Assembly (NCBI RefSeq): GCF_014279875.1
Contig: NZ_CP047952.1
Span: forward strand, 310,001-374,000
Direction of reading: 5' to 3'
Source of the DNA: Synechococcus sp. MEDNS5
GTDB taxonomy: Bacteria; Cyanobacteriota; Cyanobacteriia; PCC-6307; Cyanobiaceae
DNA: 64,000 nt
A program made the position numbers and the translations under genes. The notes beneath the pieces are model-generated. The model had not been told where the DNA came from, made no database searches, and was given only the letters and a program-made list of their open reading frames with translations. Positions within the stretch are counted from its first letter, which is position 1; every line of letters begins with the position of its first letter. Shown in pieces: positions 36,591 to 46,314 of this stretch.

Positions 36591-39500
36591 TTAGAAGGGG
36601 CGACTGTCGAGGGGGTTGGGGAGAGGGTCTGACGAATAGGGAATGAAAGGTCGGCCCGTTCCGGTGAAGTTGAAGTCGTTGAGGCGGAAGCGGAATCCAC
36701 CGATGCCCTCATAGGGGTTGTAGTAGAAGCCGAGGTCATAACTGCGTCGCTGCCAACGCAGTTCGATGTTCGAATTGATCACATCGCCGTAGAACTCCGA
36801 GGCTGGATCGATGTTGAGAGCAACGCCTGCATTCAGAATTAGGGGGCCTGCGATCTGCTGCGTTAGGCCAAATCCAAGGGTGCCGAGATCGATGGCTTGA
36901 TCGAATTCAAAAGGACTGGATCCCTGCTTCAACGTTCCTCCGCCAACAACAGACAGTTGGGTGTAATCGAGGAAGGGCTTGCTGAAAGTGCCAAGGGTGA
37001 GCGTTGGTCCTCCAGTAAGGCTGATGGTGTTCTGGCGGTTGCCGTCGCCGAATGCTGCCAGCGAGGTGTTCACATTGGAACGCAGCTCCAAGCCAGGAAC
37101 AATCGCCACAGGGCTGTAGCGGTAGGCCGCTTCAGGGGTTAGCGATGCAGGCTTCCCACGCCAAAGTTGGTAGCTGCTGTTGAGCGAGCCGTAGAAGTTG
37201 GCCCGCAGGGTGTCGATCAGGTTGGTGCTGGTGAAGCTCTCTGCCTGATAGTTGCCAACCCCAAAGCGCCAGATGTAGTCGTTGCTCAGCTTCCCCCAAC
37301 GCCAATCACCTTTCTGCTCAGCGAAGGCACCGAGTGCGCTGTAGACATCCGTCTCACCAAGTGATCCGTTCCAGGTTCGATAGCGGTAAGCCCCAAAAAC
37401 GCGAGCGTTCACGTCGCCGATCCATGGCAATGGAACAGTGCGCTTCGCTGTACCCCAGAAACGACTTCCGTTGCTGAAGTTGCGGGGATTGAAGGTGCTG
37501 ATTTCGGCCTCAATGTTGGTCGACAATCCCAAAATCTTTGCGTTGAGCTCCGCCTCTAGACCGAAGAGGTCACCGACGGTGTTGTCTTGGGTGACCTCTT
37601 CGCTATCGATGGATGATCCAGGCGCCACATAGCTGTTGTTGTCACCATTGATGGCGCGCTGGAGCAAGAATTGAGGCTGGATGTCTAAGACGACATCATT
37701 AGAGAACTCAATTGGTCGCAGGTTTCGACCGACGAAGAAGCCGCTGCGGTCTTCATTGTCGATTCCGAAAACCCAACGGTTCTCCACCTCTTCCTGTTTC
37801 TGGATTCTCTGTGTTCGAGATACAGGAATCGGCAAACGCTCTTCAACGATCAAGCGATTGCGTTCACTCTTGATCAAGATGTCGCCATTATCTTCTTCTG
37901 TTGCCACCACGTTTTCGGCATCAATGCGTGTCTGCGCCGGGGTGAAGGGGTCGTTGGTGAAGGCCATGCGATCGGCGCTCCACCCATCTGGAGTGAGACG
38001 GACCCTGGCAGCCTGAATGCGCCAGCGGCTGATTTCTCCTGTGATGAACTGGGTTCGTCCTTTTTTGTTCAGCTGGGCGGGTCTCACTCCGCCGTAGCGA
38101 TTGGCTGCGAGCACTTCATTATTTCGAGCATTGGCGGATCCACGGTTGCGTTCAAATACGAGACGCTGCTGCAGCTGAATGCTGCTGATGCGCTGATCGA
38201 TAGCGGCGATCGCTTGTGTTCGCAGACGTTCCTGTTCCCAGAGAGACAGCTTGGAATTTTGTGTTTGGGAGAGGACTGGGGTGGAGGGTGCGTTGGCTGA
38301 GGTCGACGGCGCTGGGCGCATGGGGTTGCCGAGCGTGATGTCTTCGAGTTGCTCGTTCAGGGGCTGGGGGGAGACACGCGCGCTGCGTACTGGGTCAGGG
38401 CAGCCCAAGGGCGGTGGTGCCTGCGGTGAGATGGCTTCGGGCTTGTCCTGGCCCCAGCGGTAACGGACGCCGATTAGGTAAGCGTTACTTCCTTCCTTTA
38501 CGCCGCTGTAGGTGCCGAAAGCACCGGATCGGTGGTGGATGCGTCCAACCAGGGAAAGCTCTGGAGAGACGGCTGCCTCCAGTTCAAAGGCGAGGTAATT
38601 GAGGAGCTGGGCGAAGTTCTCTCGATAGGTGCGTTCGTAGTTGCTAACTGCGGAGTTGTAACTGATGCCTTCCACAAAGCCGAAGCTCAGCCAAGGTTGA
38701 AGCCAGAGGCGAGCTCCGATGCCAATGATGCCCTCGGCGAAAGCTTGATCGGGGGTGTCGGCATTGGGGACGCTCTGGTTGAAGGGGCCTCCTTGCTGTT
38801 GGTAAGCCTGGTGGCCAAAGAGATCCGCTTCCAGTTCGATCGCCAGCGGGCCAGCGCGCCAGATGCGCTTCTGCATGCTCACGCCCAGCAGGTACTCCGG
38901 ACGCAGGCGTCCGTTGAACAGAAAGGTGTCGCCGAAATTGGAATCGATCATCTGCCCGCCCCAGGCGGTGATCGCCCAGGGATGGGGATGCCAATTGGGA
39001 ATCGGGGGAAGATCTGGCGGACACGCCATACCGACCTGATCATCAGAAGCTTGACGGGGCGCAACCTCAGGCACCAGCCATTCCGGAGAGAGGGGAAGCT
39101 CCAAATCCCAGAATGTGCTGTCATCCCCTTGCGGACTCAGTCGCTCTGCGGTGCTGGCCCCAAGGTCGATGTCGAGAGCAGTTGGAAATCCAAGCCCACT
39201 GCTTTCCAGCACGGGGAGCCTTCGCTCGGGTGTATCTGAGGGCTGACGTGTTTGCCCTCGGTCGGCATTGCCTGCGGAGGGGAAGGGATTGAAATCAACG
39301 GCTGCTGTGTCCAGATCCAAGACGCCGTACACGTCTTCCATTTCTCCGCTGCCTTGGATCAGGCTTAAGCGCAGGGTGCTGGCTTGGAAGTACTGGGCCC
39401 CCCTGCGAAAGCGCACACTTCCGCGTGCAAAGAGCGTGTTGAACTCAGCGTCGAATTCGATGCGGTCGGCTTGAAGCACCCCACCGTTGAGGGTGGCCTG

Positions 39501-39800
39501 CACATCGCCTGTTGCGATAAACAGGTTGCGGCGGGCGTCGAACGACTGGCTGTTCGACCGCAGAAGCAGTTCAGCCGGAGGTTGAATCGCTTGTGGCTGT
39601 AGGTCCTGCTGATCACTGGATGTGGCCGACGGATCTGGATCATCCTCAGGGGTCTCTTCGACGAGTACCTCGGCGTTGGACTCAGGAACGATGCCGAAAT
39701 CCACTAACTCTTCCCCCTCCGCCGCTCCAACAGGAACGATCAGAGCCGAAGCGATGGCCAGCAGACCCGTGATGGTGATTGGCGCCCGGAAGGCTGGCAA
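36591..39800 (-). CDS. DUF3769 outer-membrane protein (cyanobacterial LptD-like)
   Basis: 1069 aa. Signal peptide MPAFRAPITITGLLAIASAL, then a low-complexity acidic linker, then an OstA/LptA-like beta-jellyroll at about residues 78-170 (NLFIATGDVQATLNGGVLQA) and a large C-terminal beta-barrel rich in alternating aromatic strands (DUF3769, PF12600) ending ...NPLDSRPF with a terminal phenylalanine, as for BAM substrates. Arrangement matches LptD, which inserts LPS into the outer leaflet. Function in LPS export is inferred from this architecture. Confidence 0.85.
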   Translation of the reverse strand: MPAFRAPITITGLLAIASALIVPVGAAEGEELVDFGIVPESNAEVLVEETPEDDPDPSATSSDQQDLQPQAIQPPAELLLRSNSQSFDARRNLFIATGDVQATLNGGVLQADRIEFDAEFNTLFARGSVRFRRGAQYFQASTLRLSLIQGSGEMEDVYGVLDLDTAAVDFNPFPSAGNADRGQTRQPSDTPERRLPVLESSGLGFPTALDIDLGASTAERLSPQGDDSTFWDLELPLSPEWLVPEVAPRQASDDQVGMACPPDLPPIPNWHPHPWAITAWGGQMIDSNFGDTFLFNGRLRPEYLLGVSMQKRIWRAGPLAIELEADLFGHQAYQQQGGPFNQSVPNADTPDQAFAEGIIGIGARLWLQPWLSFGFVEGISYNSAVSNYERTYRENFAQLLNYLAFELEAAVSPELSLVGRIHHRSGAFGTYSGVKEGSNAYLIGVRYRWGQDKPEAISPQAPPPLGCPDPVRSARVSPQPLNEQLEDITLGNPMRPAPSTSANAPSTPVLSQTQNSKLSLWEQERLRTQAIAAIDQRISSIQLQQRLVFERNRGSANARNNEVLAANRYGGVRPAQLNKKGRTQFITGEISRWRIQAARVRLTPDGWSADRMAFTNDPFTPAQTRIDAENVVATEEDNGDILIKSERNRLIVEERLPIPVSRTQRIQKQEEVENRWVFGIDNEDRSGFFVGRNLRPIEFSNDVVLDIQPQFLLQRAINGDNNSYVAPGSSIDSEEVTQDNTVGDLFGLEAELNAKILGLSTNIEAEISTFNPRNFSNGSRFWGTAKRTVPLPWIGDVNARVFGAYRYRTWNGSLGETDVYSALGAFAEQKGDWRWGKLSNDYIWRFGVGNYQAESFTSTNLIDTLRANFYGSLNSSYQLWRGKPASLTPEAAYRYSPVAIVPGLELRSNVNTSLAAFGDGNRQNTISLTGGPTLTLGTFSKPFLDYTQLSVVGGGTLKQGSSPFEFDQAIDLGTLGFGLTQQIAGPLILNAGVALNIDPASEFYGDVINSNIELRWQRRSYDLGFYYNPYEGIGGFRFRLNDFNFTGTGRPFIPYSSDPLPNPLDSRPF

Positions 39801-39908
39801 ACCCGCTCAGCAGTGGCCGGCGATCCTCCCATGGGCAGGAGCATTACAAGCCGTTGGATGACCAGTGATCGGCGTGGACCCGACCGATGGAACTTCAGCG
39901 AGTGGTGG

Positions 39909-40028
39909 TCAATCTTCGAGGTCCTTACGGCTCGGTGTGCGGCTGGGATCGCTCGCGAGGAAGCCGAACACGAAGATCCCGAGGAAAAAGAAGACGACCG
40001 AGTAAACGGAGATCTTGAGGGCGAGCAT
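39909..40028 (-). CDS. psbI: Photosystem II reaction-centre protein I
   Basis: 39 aa, too short for many ORF callers. Reads [17 protein letters not shown] (one membrane helix), then [19 protein letters not shown], essentially the canonical PsbI. It binds next to D1 and CP43 early in PSII assembly. Lies 108 nt from the DUF3769 gene on the same strand and divergent from the GH38 gene. Confidence 0.96.
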   Translation of the reverse strand: MLALKISVYSVVFFFLGIFVFGFLASDPSRTPSRKDLED

Positions 40029-40089
40029 GGAGACCGACCGGCGTCATGGACAGCGTCATCATCTTATGGGTCAAGGATGTGAGTTCACG

Positions 40090-43053
40090 ATGCAGGACCC
40101 TCTGCAGCCCCGGCGATTGGCGTGGATTGAAACGTTTCGGTGTCGCAGTCGCCTGGATCTACTGCCCAGGTGGCACCGCTGCGGTGATCATGAGCAACGG
40201 CCTGTGCTGACGGAACCCTGGGGGGCAGTCCACCGACCTGACTGGGCTGAGCGGGGGTTGTTGATCTGGCCCAGAGGTGGCGTATGGCTGAACATTGAGC
40301 AGGTGATCCGCTGGCCGTCGCACTGGCTTCAAAGCTCACATCAGCAGGAGCGTCTTGTGCTCAGTTGGTGGGCGGATGAGGTCCGGGTCTGGGTTGATGA
40401 TGTGCTGGTCCACAGCGGTGACCTGTTCGATACCCGCTGCCGTTGGGTTCTGCCGGAGCGTTGGCGCAGCAGTTCAGGACTGCGGGTTCGGCTTGAGCTG
40501 CGCAGCCCATGCCATGACGATGGCGCTCTGATCAGCAGCCAGTTGGTGAGGGAGCCGTGTGATCCCCAAGTGGACCCTGACGGTTGCCTCCTGCCGGAGG
40601 CGTTGGATCTTCTGCAGCTCAGCCATCCTCCAATCCCTGAGTCGTGGCTCGACTGTGAGCCCAGTTCAGACCGGGCTGTCGCCTTGGTGCAGGCCCATCT
40701 GGCAGAGCAGGCTCCCGCCAATGGTGTCTTGCATTGGGTTGGCCATGCCCACCTTGATCTGGCCTGGCTCTGGCCAGTGGCCGACACCTGGCAAGCGGCC
40801 GAGCGCACGTTCCGTTCGGCCCTGGCGTTGATGGAGCGCTGGCCGGATCTGCATTTCGCCCATTCCACGCCGGCTCTTTATGCCTGGATGGCCCAGCATC
40901 GGCCTGCGCTCTTTGCCCGCATTCAGGAGGCCAGTCGTAAGGGGCGCTGGGAGCCCATCAATGGCCCCTGGGTCGAAACCGACTGCGTTCTGATCAGCAC
41001 AGCCTCCCTGTGGAGGCAGTTCGACAGCGGCCAACAATTCAGTCGCCAGCACTTCCCTGAATGGAGGCATGACCTGGCCTGGCTGCCTGACAGCTTCGGA
41101 TTTGGCGCCGGGCTTCCTGCGGTCGCCAACGCCACCGGCGTGCACTGGTTCTGCACCCACAAACTGGCTTGGAACGCGACGAATCCATTCCCCCACAGGT
41201 TGTTCCGCTGGCGAGGCCGCGGCTCCGCCGAGGTGATGGCCTTGATGCTTCCTGGGATTGGCACCGATGCCGACCCCGTGGCGATGGGGGCTGAGCAGCT
41301 CGCGTTTCAACAGAGCACTGGCATCGACCGGGCGTTGTGGCTTCCCGGTGTGGGAGATCACGGAGGTGGCCCGACGGCCGAGATGCTGGAGCAGCTGCAG
41401 CTCTGGCAAGACCATCCTCAGTCTCCGGCCCGTGAAGGCGGCACCGTGCGTGGCTTTCTGCAGCACCTGGAGCCTCTGCGCACGGAATTACCGGTTTGGC
41501 GTGATGAGCTCTATCTCGAGCTGCATCGGGGTTGTGCCACCTCTCGCCCTGATCAGAAACGCCACAACCGAACCCTGGAGCGACTGCTGCGGGAAGCCGA
41601 TCTCGTGGCAGCACTGCTGGGCCGGGAGGGGCAGGACTGGGCCTGGTCGGTCCTGCTCTTTCATCAGTTCCATGACATTCTTCCCGGCACGGCCATCCCA
41701 GAGGTGTTTGATCATGCCGAACCGCAGTGGCGCGCCGCCCGTCGCGCGGCTGCGGCTGCCCGTGATGCAGGTCTGAAGCATCTCCTCTCTGGGGACTCAT
41801 CGGACCATGGCGATGAAAGCTTCGCCCCTGGGCGCTGGGCCTGGTGTGCGCTGCAGCCCCTGCCGCGCTGGTCGCCGCTGGTACGGCTTCCGCGAGGGCA
41901 ATGGTCCAGCGCCGGTCGGGGGCTGCCGGTTCAGGCGGCAGCTGCCGGCGGTGTCTGGGTGCAGCTGCCTCTCGTCGATGGAGTGAGTGCGGTGCCGCTC
42001 GAGCGCTCTGACCATCGTTCCGAGCCTTGTCAGAGCGTCGAGGCTGTGCGCGACCCCGTTCGGGTCACAGCCCTTGAAAGCGGAGGTTGGAGGCTATCTA
42101 ACGCACAACTCTCCATCGACGTTGGGCCCCGGGGACTGGTCGGTCTGCGGGATGCTGGGGGTTGCGACTGTCTGGCGGCACCGCTGCGCCTGAACCGCTA
42201 CCGCGATCACGGTGAGTTCTGGGATGCCTGGGATCTTGCCGCTGAGTACCGGAAGCATCCGTTGCCCATGCCAGAGCGCTGGCAGGTGGAGCTGCAGGAC
42301 TCTGGCCCCTTGGTGGCCCGCGTCACGCTGCGCGGGCAGTTCGGAGTTAGTGCACTTCGACTGGATGTGCTGCTCTGTGCTGACTCTCCCCTCGTGGAGC
42401 TGCGCCTCAGTGTTCAGTGGCGCCAGTCCCATGAGGTCTTGCGCCTTGAGTGTCCCCTGCTGAGCCCTGCGGTGCGCTGGGCCTCCGACACCAGCGGTGG
42501 TGTGATCGAGCGACCTGCCGTGCCGCGCACACCCATGGAGAGAGCGCGATGGGAGGTGCCTGTGATCTCCTGGTTGGCCAGCGTTTCTGCCGCTCCAGGA
42601 GGTGGGCTGGCGCTGTTGCTCAATGGACCTCAGGGTGCTGATGCAGGGTCAGATCACCTCGGGGTGTCCTTGCTCAGAGGTCCAACCTGGCCGGACCCCT
42701 CGGCCGATGCCGGCTGGCATCGGCAGCGTGTGGCATTGATGCCGCTGGCCGAGGGATGGATGCGCAACGGTGTGCCTCAGGCGGCCATTCGATTCCGAGA
42801 GCCGGGGTGGCATGGCCCTGTGGGCCTACAGGCCCTTTGGCAGGGGCTTCCCGCTGTCCCCGATGGCGTGATCCCCTTGGCCATCAAGCCCTCAACAGCA
42901 GACTCGGCGTTGGTGATTCAGCTGCTGAACCCCGGCGCCCAGCGCTTGTGTTGGCACCTCGATGGTGTCTGGGCGATGCCAACGGGGGAGACCAGCATCC
43001 AATTGAGGCCCGGTGAACTCAGGGAAGTTCGGTTGGTCCGTCAGTCCTCGTGA
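40090..43053 (+). CDS. Glycoside hydrolase family 38 alpha-mannosidase
   Basis: 987 aa from ATG 40090 (ATG 40066 adds 8 residues). Large GH38 retaining alpha-mannosidase: zinc ligands in [14 protein letters not shown] (H-x-D), nucleophile aspartate in [13 protein letters not shown], further ligand histidine in [10 protein letters not shown], middle-domain [10 protein letters not shown], and a C-terminal jelly-roll with [10 protein letters not shown]. No signal peptide, so probably cytosolic. May recycle mannose-containing glycans or solutes; natural substrate unknown. Its last 13 nt overlap the 3' end of psbN. Confidence 0.9.
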   Translation: MQDPLQPRRLAWIETFRCRSRLDLLPRWHRCGDHEQRPVLTEPWGAVHRPDWAERGLLIWPRGGVWLNIEQVIRWPSHWLQSSHQQERLVLSWWADEVRVWVDDVLVHSGDLFDTRCRWVLPERWRSSSGLRVRLELRSPCHDDGALISSQLVREPCDPQVDPDGCLLPEALDLLQLSHPPIPESWLDCEPSSDRAVALVQAHLAEQAPANGVLHWVGHAHLDLAWLWPVADTWQAAERTFRSALALMERWPDLHFAHSTPALYAWMAQHRPALFARIQEASRKGRWEPINGPWVETDCVLISTASLWRQFDSGQQFSRQHFPEWRHDLAWLPDSFGFGAGLPAVANATGVHWFCTHKLAWNATNPFPHRLFRWRGRGSAEVMALMLPGIGTDADPVAMGAEQLAFQQSTGIDRALWLPGVGDHGGGPTAEMLEQLQLWQDHPQSPAREGGTVRGFLQHLEPLRTELPVWRDELYLELHRGCATSRPDQKRHNRTLERLLREADLVAALLGREGQDWAWSVLLFHQFHDILPGTAIPEVFDHAEPQWRAARRAAAAARDAGLKHLLSGDSSDHGDESFAPGRWAWCALQPLPRWSPLVRLPRGQWSSAGRGLPVQAAAAGGVWVQLPLVDGVSAVPLERSDHRSEPCQSVEAVRDPVRVTALESGGWRLSNAQLSIDVGPRGLVGLRDAGGCDCLAAPLRLNRYRDHGEFWDAWDLAAEYRKHPLPMPERWQVELQDSGPLVARVTLRGQFGVSALRLDVLLCADSPLVELRLSVQWRQSHEVLRLECPLLSPAVRWASDTSGGVIERPAVPRTPMERARWEVPVISWLASVSAAPGGGLALLLNGPQGADAGSDHLGVSLLRGPTWPDPSADAGWHRQRVALMPLAEGWMRNGVPQAAIRFREPGWHGPVGLQALWQGLPAVPDGVIPLAIKPSTADSALVIQLLNPGAQRLCWHLDGVWAMPTGETSIQLRPGELREVRLVRQSS

Positions 43054-43181
43054 TCGTCGAAGGGGTCGTCGAGGCGTTTTGAGGGCGGACCGAAGGCTGT
43101 GTACACACCGAAACCGGTGAGACCAAGCAAGGCAGCCAGAACGGCGATCGCAACGGACATGGCCGGCGAAGAACTTTCCAT
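43041..43181 (-). CDS. psbN: PsbN protein (PSII assembly)
   Basis: 46 aa. [20 protein letters not shown] with one N-terminal helix, then [20 protein letters not shown], the conserved PsbN tail. Despite its name it is an assembly factor, not a PSII subunit. Divergent from psbH, the arrangement conserved through cyanobacteria and chloroplasts; stop codon lies inside the end of the GH38 gene. Confidence 0.95.
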   Translation of the reverse strand: MESSSPAMSVAIAVLAALLGLTGFGVYTAFGPPSKRLDDPFDDHED

Positions 43182-43266
43182 CACATCTCTCGACAGGATC
43201 GGCCTCTTCCGGGCCGGGACCCCTAGAGTATCTGGACTGAACTACACCCGAGACCCAAGCGCCGTT

Positions 43267-43467
43267 ATGGCTCAACGCACTCGTCTGGGCGATCTGCTCC
43301 GTCCCCTTAATTCTGAGTACGGCAAGGTTGTGCCTGGCTGGGGAACCACCCCAGTGATGGGAATTTTCATGGTGCTGTTCCTGGTTTTCTTGCTCGTCAT
43401 CCTGCAGCTTTATAACCAGTCCCTGATCCTTGAAGGGATCAACGTCAACTGGAATGGGGCTGGCTGA
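43267..43467 (+). CDS. psbH: Photosystem II phosphoprotein-type subunit H
   Basis: 66 aa. [20 protein letters not shown], then [18 protein letters not shown] (single helix) and [14 protein letters not shown], typical of PsbH, which stabilises CP47 binding. Cyanobacterial PsbH lacks the N-terminal phosphorylated threonine segment of plants. First of a plus-strand run psbH-tatA-pth-DUF3146. The 85-nt psbN/psbH intergenic region has a TAGAGT that could be a -10. Confidence 0.97.
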   Translation: MAQRTRLGDLLRPLNSEYGKVVPGWGTTPVMGIFMVLFLVFLLVILQLYNQSLILEGINVNWNGAG

Positions 43468-43502
43468 TTTCTGCCGGCTCATCCCCCTTTTGGGCGAGGC
43501 TC

Positions 43503-43748
43503 ATGAACGTGTTTGGAATCGGCCTTCCTGAGATGGCCGTCATTGGCGCCGTTGCATTGCTTGTGTTCGGTCCGAAGCGCCTTCCTGAGCTCGGCCGCAC
43601 CCTGGGCAAGACCTTGAAGGGGTTTCAATCCGCTTCCAAGGAATTTGAGCGGGAAATCAACAAAGCCATGGCTGAGCCTGAGGTGCTTCCTGAGGCTTCT
43701 GAGCCCACGACGGACACCACGCCGTCGAAAGGCGCCAGCGCTGACTGA
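43503..43748 (+). CDS. tatA: Twin-arginine translocase subunit TatA/TatE
   Basis: 81 aa. N-terminal helix MNVFGIGLPEMAVIGAVALL, the FGPKRLPELGRTLGK hinge and amphipathic helix, and an acidic/Thr-Ser-rich tail. Forms the translocation pore in the Tat pathway exporting folded proteins across thylakoid or plasma membrane. 35 nt after psbH. Confidence 0.95.
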   Translation: MNVFGIGLPEMAVIGAVALLVFGPKRLPELGRTLGKTLKGFQSASKEFEREINKAMAEPEVLPEASEPTTDTTPSKGASAD

Positions 43749-43750
43749 TC

Positions 43751-44380
43751 GTGATCAACTCCGGCGACCTCCGATTGGTGGTGGGTCTTGGCAATCCGGG
43801 TGACCGTTACGCCTCGACCCGTCACAACGTGGGGTTCATGGTTCTTGAGCAGCTTGCTGCGCGGGAACATGCACGGTTCAGAGCCATGGCCAAGCTCCAG
43901 GGTGATCTTGCGGATATCGGCGCCGGCCCCGATCGTTTGCGCCTGTTGATGCCCAAGACCTTCATGAATGAGAGCGGCCGATCGATCCGGTCCACCCTCG
44001 ACTGGTTTGGTTTGAGCTTGGGACAGGTCATCGTCCTCGTTGATGACATGGACCTGCCTCTGGGACGCCTGCGCTTGCGGGCCCAAGGCAGTGCCGGCGG
44101 TCACAACGGCTTGAAAAGCACGATTCAGCATCTCGGCACCCAAGAGTTCGCACGTCTTCGCATTGGTATTGGCGCTCCGGGGCGTTCGCCTGAGGAGCGG
44201 CGGGCTCGCACCGTGTCCCATGTGCTGGGGCAGTTCAGCCGTGAGGAAGAGCCTTTGCTGAAGGAGGTGTTAGACGAAGTTCTCGCCGGGCTGGAACGAA
44301 TCCAGCGTCAGGGATTGGAGAGGGCAGGGAATCACATCAATGCCCTGAATCTCGCCCCTGCTCAGAGTGAGTCGGGTTGA
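43751..44380 (+). CDS. pth: Peptidyl-tRNA hydrolase
   Basis: 209 aa from a GTG at 43751, 2 nt after the tatA stop. Releases peptides from prematurely dropped peptidyl-tRNA. Motifs: VVGLGNPGDRYASTRHNVGF with the catalytic histidine, LLMPKTFMNESGRS, LVDDMDLPLGRLRLR, and SAGGHNGLKSTIQHLGTQ. Complete length. Shares its stop with the start of the DUF3146 gene. Confidence 0.96.
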   Translation: MINSGDLRLVVGLGNPGDRYASTRHNVGFMVLEQLAAREHARFRAMAKLQGDLADIGAGPDRLRLLMPKTFMNESGRSIRSTLDWFGLSLGQVIVLVDDMDLPLGRLRLRAQGSAGGHNGLKSTIQHLGTQEFARLRIGIGAPGRSPEERRARTVSHVLGQFSREEEPLLKEVLDEVLAGLERIQRQGLERAGNHINALNLAPAQSESG

Positions 44381-44637
44381 TGGCGCCATTGCCCGTCACC
44401 ACGGCACATCTAAGGGTGCATCGCCAGAGTTTCAGCGACCAGTGTTTGGAAGGTGAGGTTCAGGCCGGTGGCTTTGTCTGGGAGTTTCAGTGGTTCTTCA
44501 ACCGCGGTGAGCTCAGCGTTGAGCCTTCGCTCGGACGCGCCCTGATCCAGGATGCGTTGCTGCGATTTTTGGTGAGGTCCGATTACCGGCTGGAGGCTGG
44601 AGGGGATTACAGCTTCACGGTGAGAGCCAAGTTCTGA
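44380..44637 (+). CDS. DUF3146 family protein
   Basis: 85 aa. AGGFVWEFQWFFNRGELSVE, then PSLGRALIQDALLRF and the ending GGDYSFTVRAKF match the cyanobacterial DUF3146 family (PF11344). Small beta-rich soluble protein with unknown role. ATG overlaps the pth stop by 1 nt (TGATG); its 3' end overlaps the convergent YqgF-like gene by 23 nt. Confidence 0.82.
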   Translation: MAPLPVTTAHLRVHRQSFSDQCLEGEVQAGGFVWEFQWFFNRGELSVEPSLGRALIQDALLRFLVRSDYRLEAGGDYSFTVRAKF

Positions 44638-45055
44638 TGTGGGGGGCTGGCGCAGGCCATTGGAAACGGCAGTTGAGCGCAGATTCGAGTGTCACCAGTG
44701 CTGCAACAGCATCGAGATCGCAGGGGGGGATGCGTAGTCCCTCAGGCAGCAGTCGCCGCCAGCCTCTGGGAGGCCAGAGCTCCCAGTAGCGACTCCTTGC
44801 CAGAAGGGTGGTGCCGCGTTCGTCAACAATGGTGACCTGCAGATCCGCCGGTAGCTGCTCACGCCAGTGCTCACTGGCTGTGCCGTTGCCCATCACCATG
44901 CGAGCAAGAGGGGCCTGCGAGCGCCACTGCTCCAGAGTTTCCAAGACGGAGCCTGTTTGGACGACTTGGCCCTCAAGGACGACTTCCAAATCCGTGTCGA
45001 CGAGCACGAGCCCGCACTTGCTTCGGCCTGGATCCAGAGCGGCGATGCGGGTCAA
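44615..45055 (-). CDS. RNase H-fold YqgF/RuvX-like protein
   Basis: 146 aa. Starts RIAALDPGRSKCGLVLVD, the first strand and catalytic aspartate of the YqgF/RuvC superfamily; VTIVDERGTTLLARSRYW supplies the mid acidic residue and CDLDAVAALVTLES the last. Such proteins process pre-16S rRNA ends or resemble Holliday-junction resolvases. A second, canonical YqgF may exist elsewhere. Overlaps the DUF3084 stop by 4 nt. Confidence 0.72.
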   Translation of the reverse strand: MTRIAALDPGRSKCGLVLVDTDLEVVLEGQVVQTGSVLETLEQWRSQAPLARMVMGNGTASEHWREQLPADLQVTIVDERGTTLLARSRYWELWPPRGWRRLLPEGLRIPPCDLDAVAALVTLESALNCRFQWPAPAPHIRTWLSP

Positions 45056-46257
45056 GGAGAGTCCTCCGCAGGGGTGGGCTTGAAGCTGCGTTGAAGCCGA
45101 ATCTCAATCGCCACGGGGTCGGCTGTTTCAGTGCCGCCGAGTGCCACCGCTTCCAGCTCAACCCGTCCGGTGCTGCGATCGATCAGGGTCTGTCCAAGCG
45201 CGTTCAGCGCCTGGGAGTCGAATTGCAATCCTTTGCTGATGGATCCGCGCCGTTGAATCTCCGCCAGCGTTGAGGCCAGTAGCAGGTTCAGCCTGTTGCG
45301 GACCTGTTCCGCGGATGTTTCTCCGCTGGCCAGGGCGGTCGCCGCAAGCACCTCGCCATCGCGGGTGATGGTGAGGTTCGGCCTGACCTCAGGAAAGGCA
45401 TACACAACCGTTTCTCCCTGCAGCACGTTGGCGGCCGAGCGCAGCAGCACAACCCACGTGCCTGGTTTGCGGATGGCGTCTTCCAGGCGTTTGATGTCCT
45501 GACGGGGCACCAACAGGATCTGCTTATCGGGCGCTTGCCCTGGGAGAACCTGCTGGTAAGCCTGCAAATTGGCCTCTCTCAGCACCTGGTCGATCACCTG
45601 GCGCGCCTGGTCAGGACGTTCAAGCTTGAGGGTGGCTGTTGCGAGGGGCTGGCCACTGCTGATGGCCACATTGCCGCGGCGCAGGGCCAGAAGATTGCCT
45701 TCCAGCTGTTTCAACTCGGCTTCGCCGGAGCGGATGCGATTGCGCACCGCGGCAAGCTCACGGTCGGTTCTGCGGATTTCGTCGTCGCGTTGGCGAACGT
45801 CCTGGCTCAGGCGCAGTCGTTCTGCTTCCAGTCGGCGCGTTTGCTCCTGTAGGGGTTTGAGTGTTTCTCTCAGCTCGTTGGCTTGCTTGCGCGCTTCTTC
45901 AAGGCGTCTGCGCGCTTCGATTTCATCCTTGCGCGCTGTCTCGAGTTGTTGTCTGGATTGTCTCTGCGCCGACCGGCTGGACTCCAGGTCCGCCCGGCTG
46001 GTGCGCAGCCGGGCCTGGAGGTCATTCAGTTCAAAAAGGCCAACGCGCAACTGCCGACTCACGAGCAGCATCAGGCCCAGGGAGAGGACGCTGATCAGAC
46101 TGCCGGTGAGCACCGTGATCACCACCGCGGTCTGACGGGGACGCAGGCCGAAGAGGCTCAGCCGAGCCTTGCCCACCCTGGATCCGAGGCGATCCCCCAG
46201 GGTCGAGAGCACGCCTCCGAGGACCAGCAATGACAGCAGCAGTAACCAGCCGGTCAC
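45052..46257 (-). CDS. DUF3084 domain-containing membrane-anchored coiled-coil protein
   Basis: 401 aa. Two N-terminal helices (residues about 3-20 and 44-65) around a basic loop, then a long coiled coil (about 75-190, rich in Q/R/E/L: RLEAERLRLSQDVRQRDDEI), then a globular DUF3084 domain (PF11283). Topology resembles small membrane-anchored scaffolds. Function unknown; conserved in cyanobacteria. In operon with the YqgF-like gene; ntcA ends 58 nt upstream. Confidence 0.82.
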   Translation of the reverse strand: MTGWLLLLSLLVLGGVLSTLGDRLGSRVGKARLSLFGLRPRQTAVVITVLTGSLISVLSLGLMLLVSRQLRVGLFELNDLQARLRTSRADLESSRSAQRQSRQQLETARKDEIEARRRLEEARKQANELRETLKPLQEQTRRLEAERLRLSQDVRQRDDEIRRTDRELAAVRNRIRSGEAELKQLEGNLLALRRGNVAISSGQPLATATLKLERPDQARQVIDQVLREANLQAYQQVLPGQAPDKQILLVPRQDIKRLEDAIRKPGTWVVLLRSAANVLQGETVVYAFPEVRPNLTITRDGEVLAATALASGETSAEQVRNRLNLLLASTLAEIQRRGSISKGLQFDSQALNALGQTLIDRSTGRVELEAVALGGTETADPVAIEIRLQRSFKPTPAEDSP

Positions 46258-46314
46258 AGTGAATTCATTGCAGGGCGTGCAGGTTAAACGCCGCTATCTT
46301 CACCCGTCCGACGG

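Noticed and set aside
41039-41800. 253-codon open frame on the minus strand
   Set aside because: Antisense to the GH38 catalytic domain; R/P/G-rich shadow.
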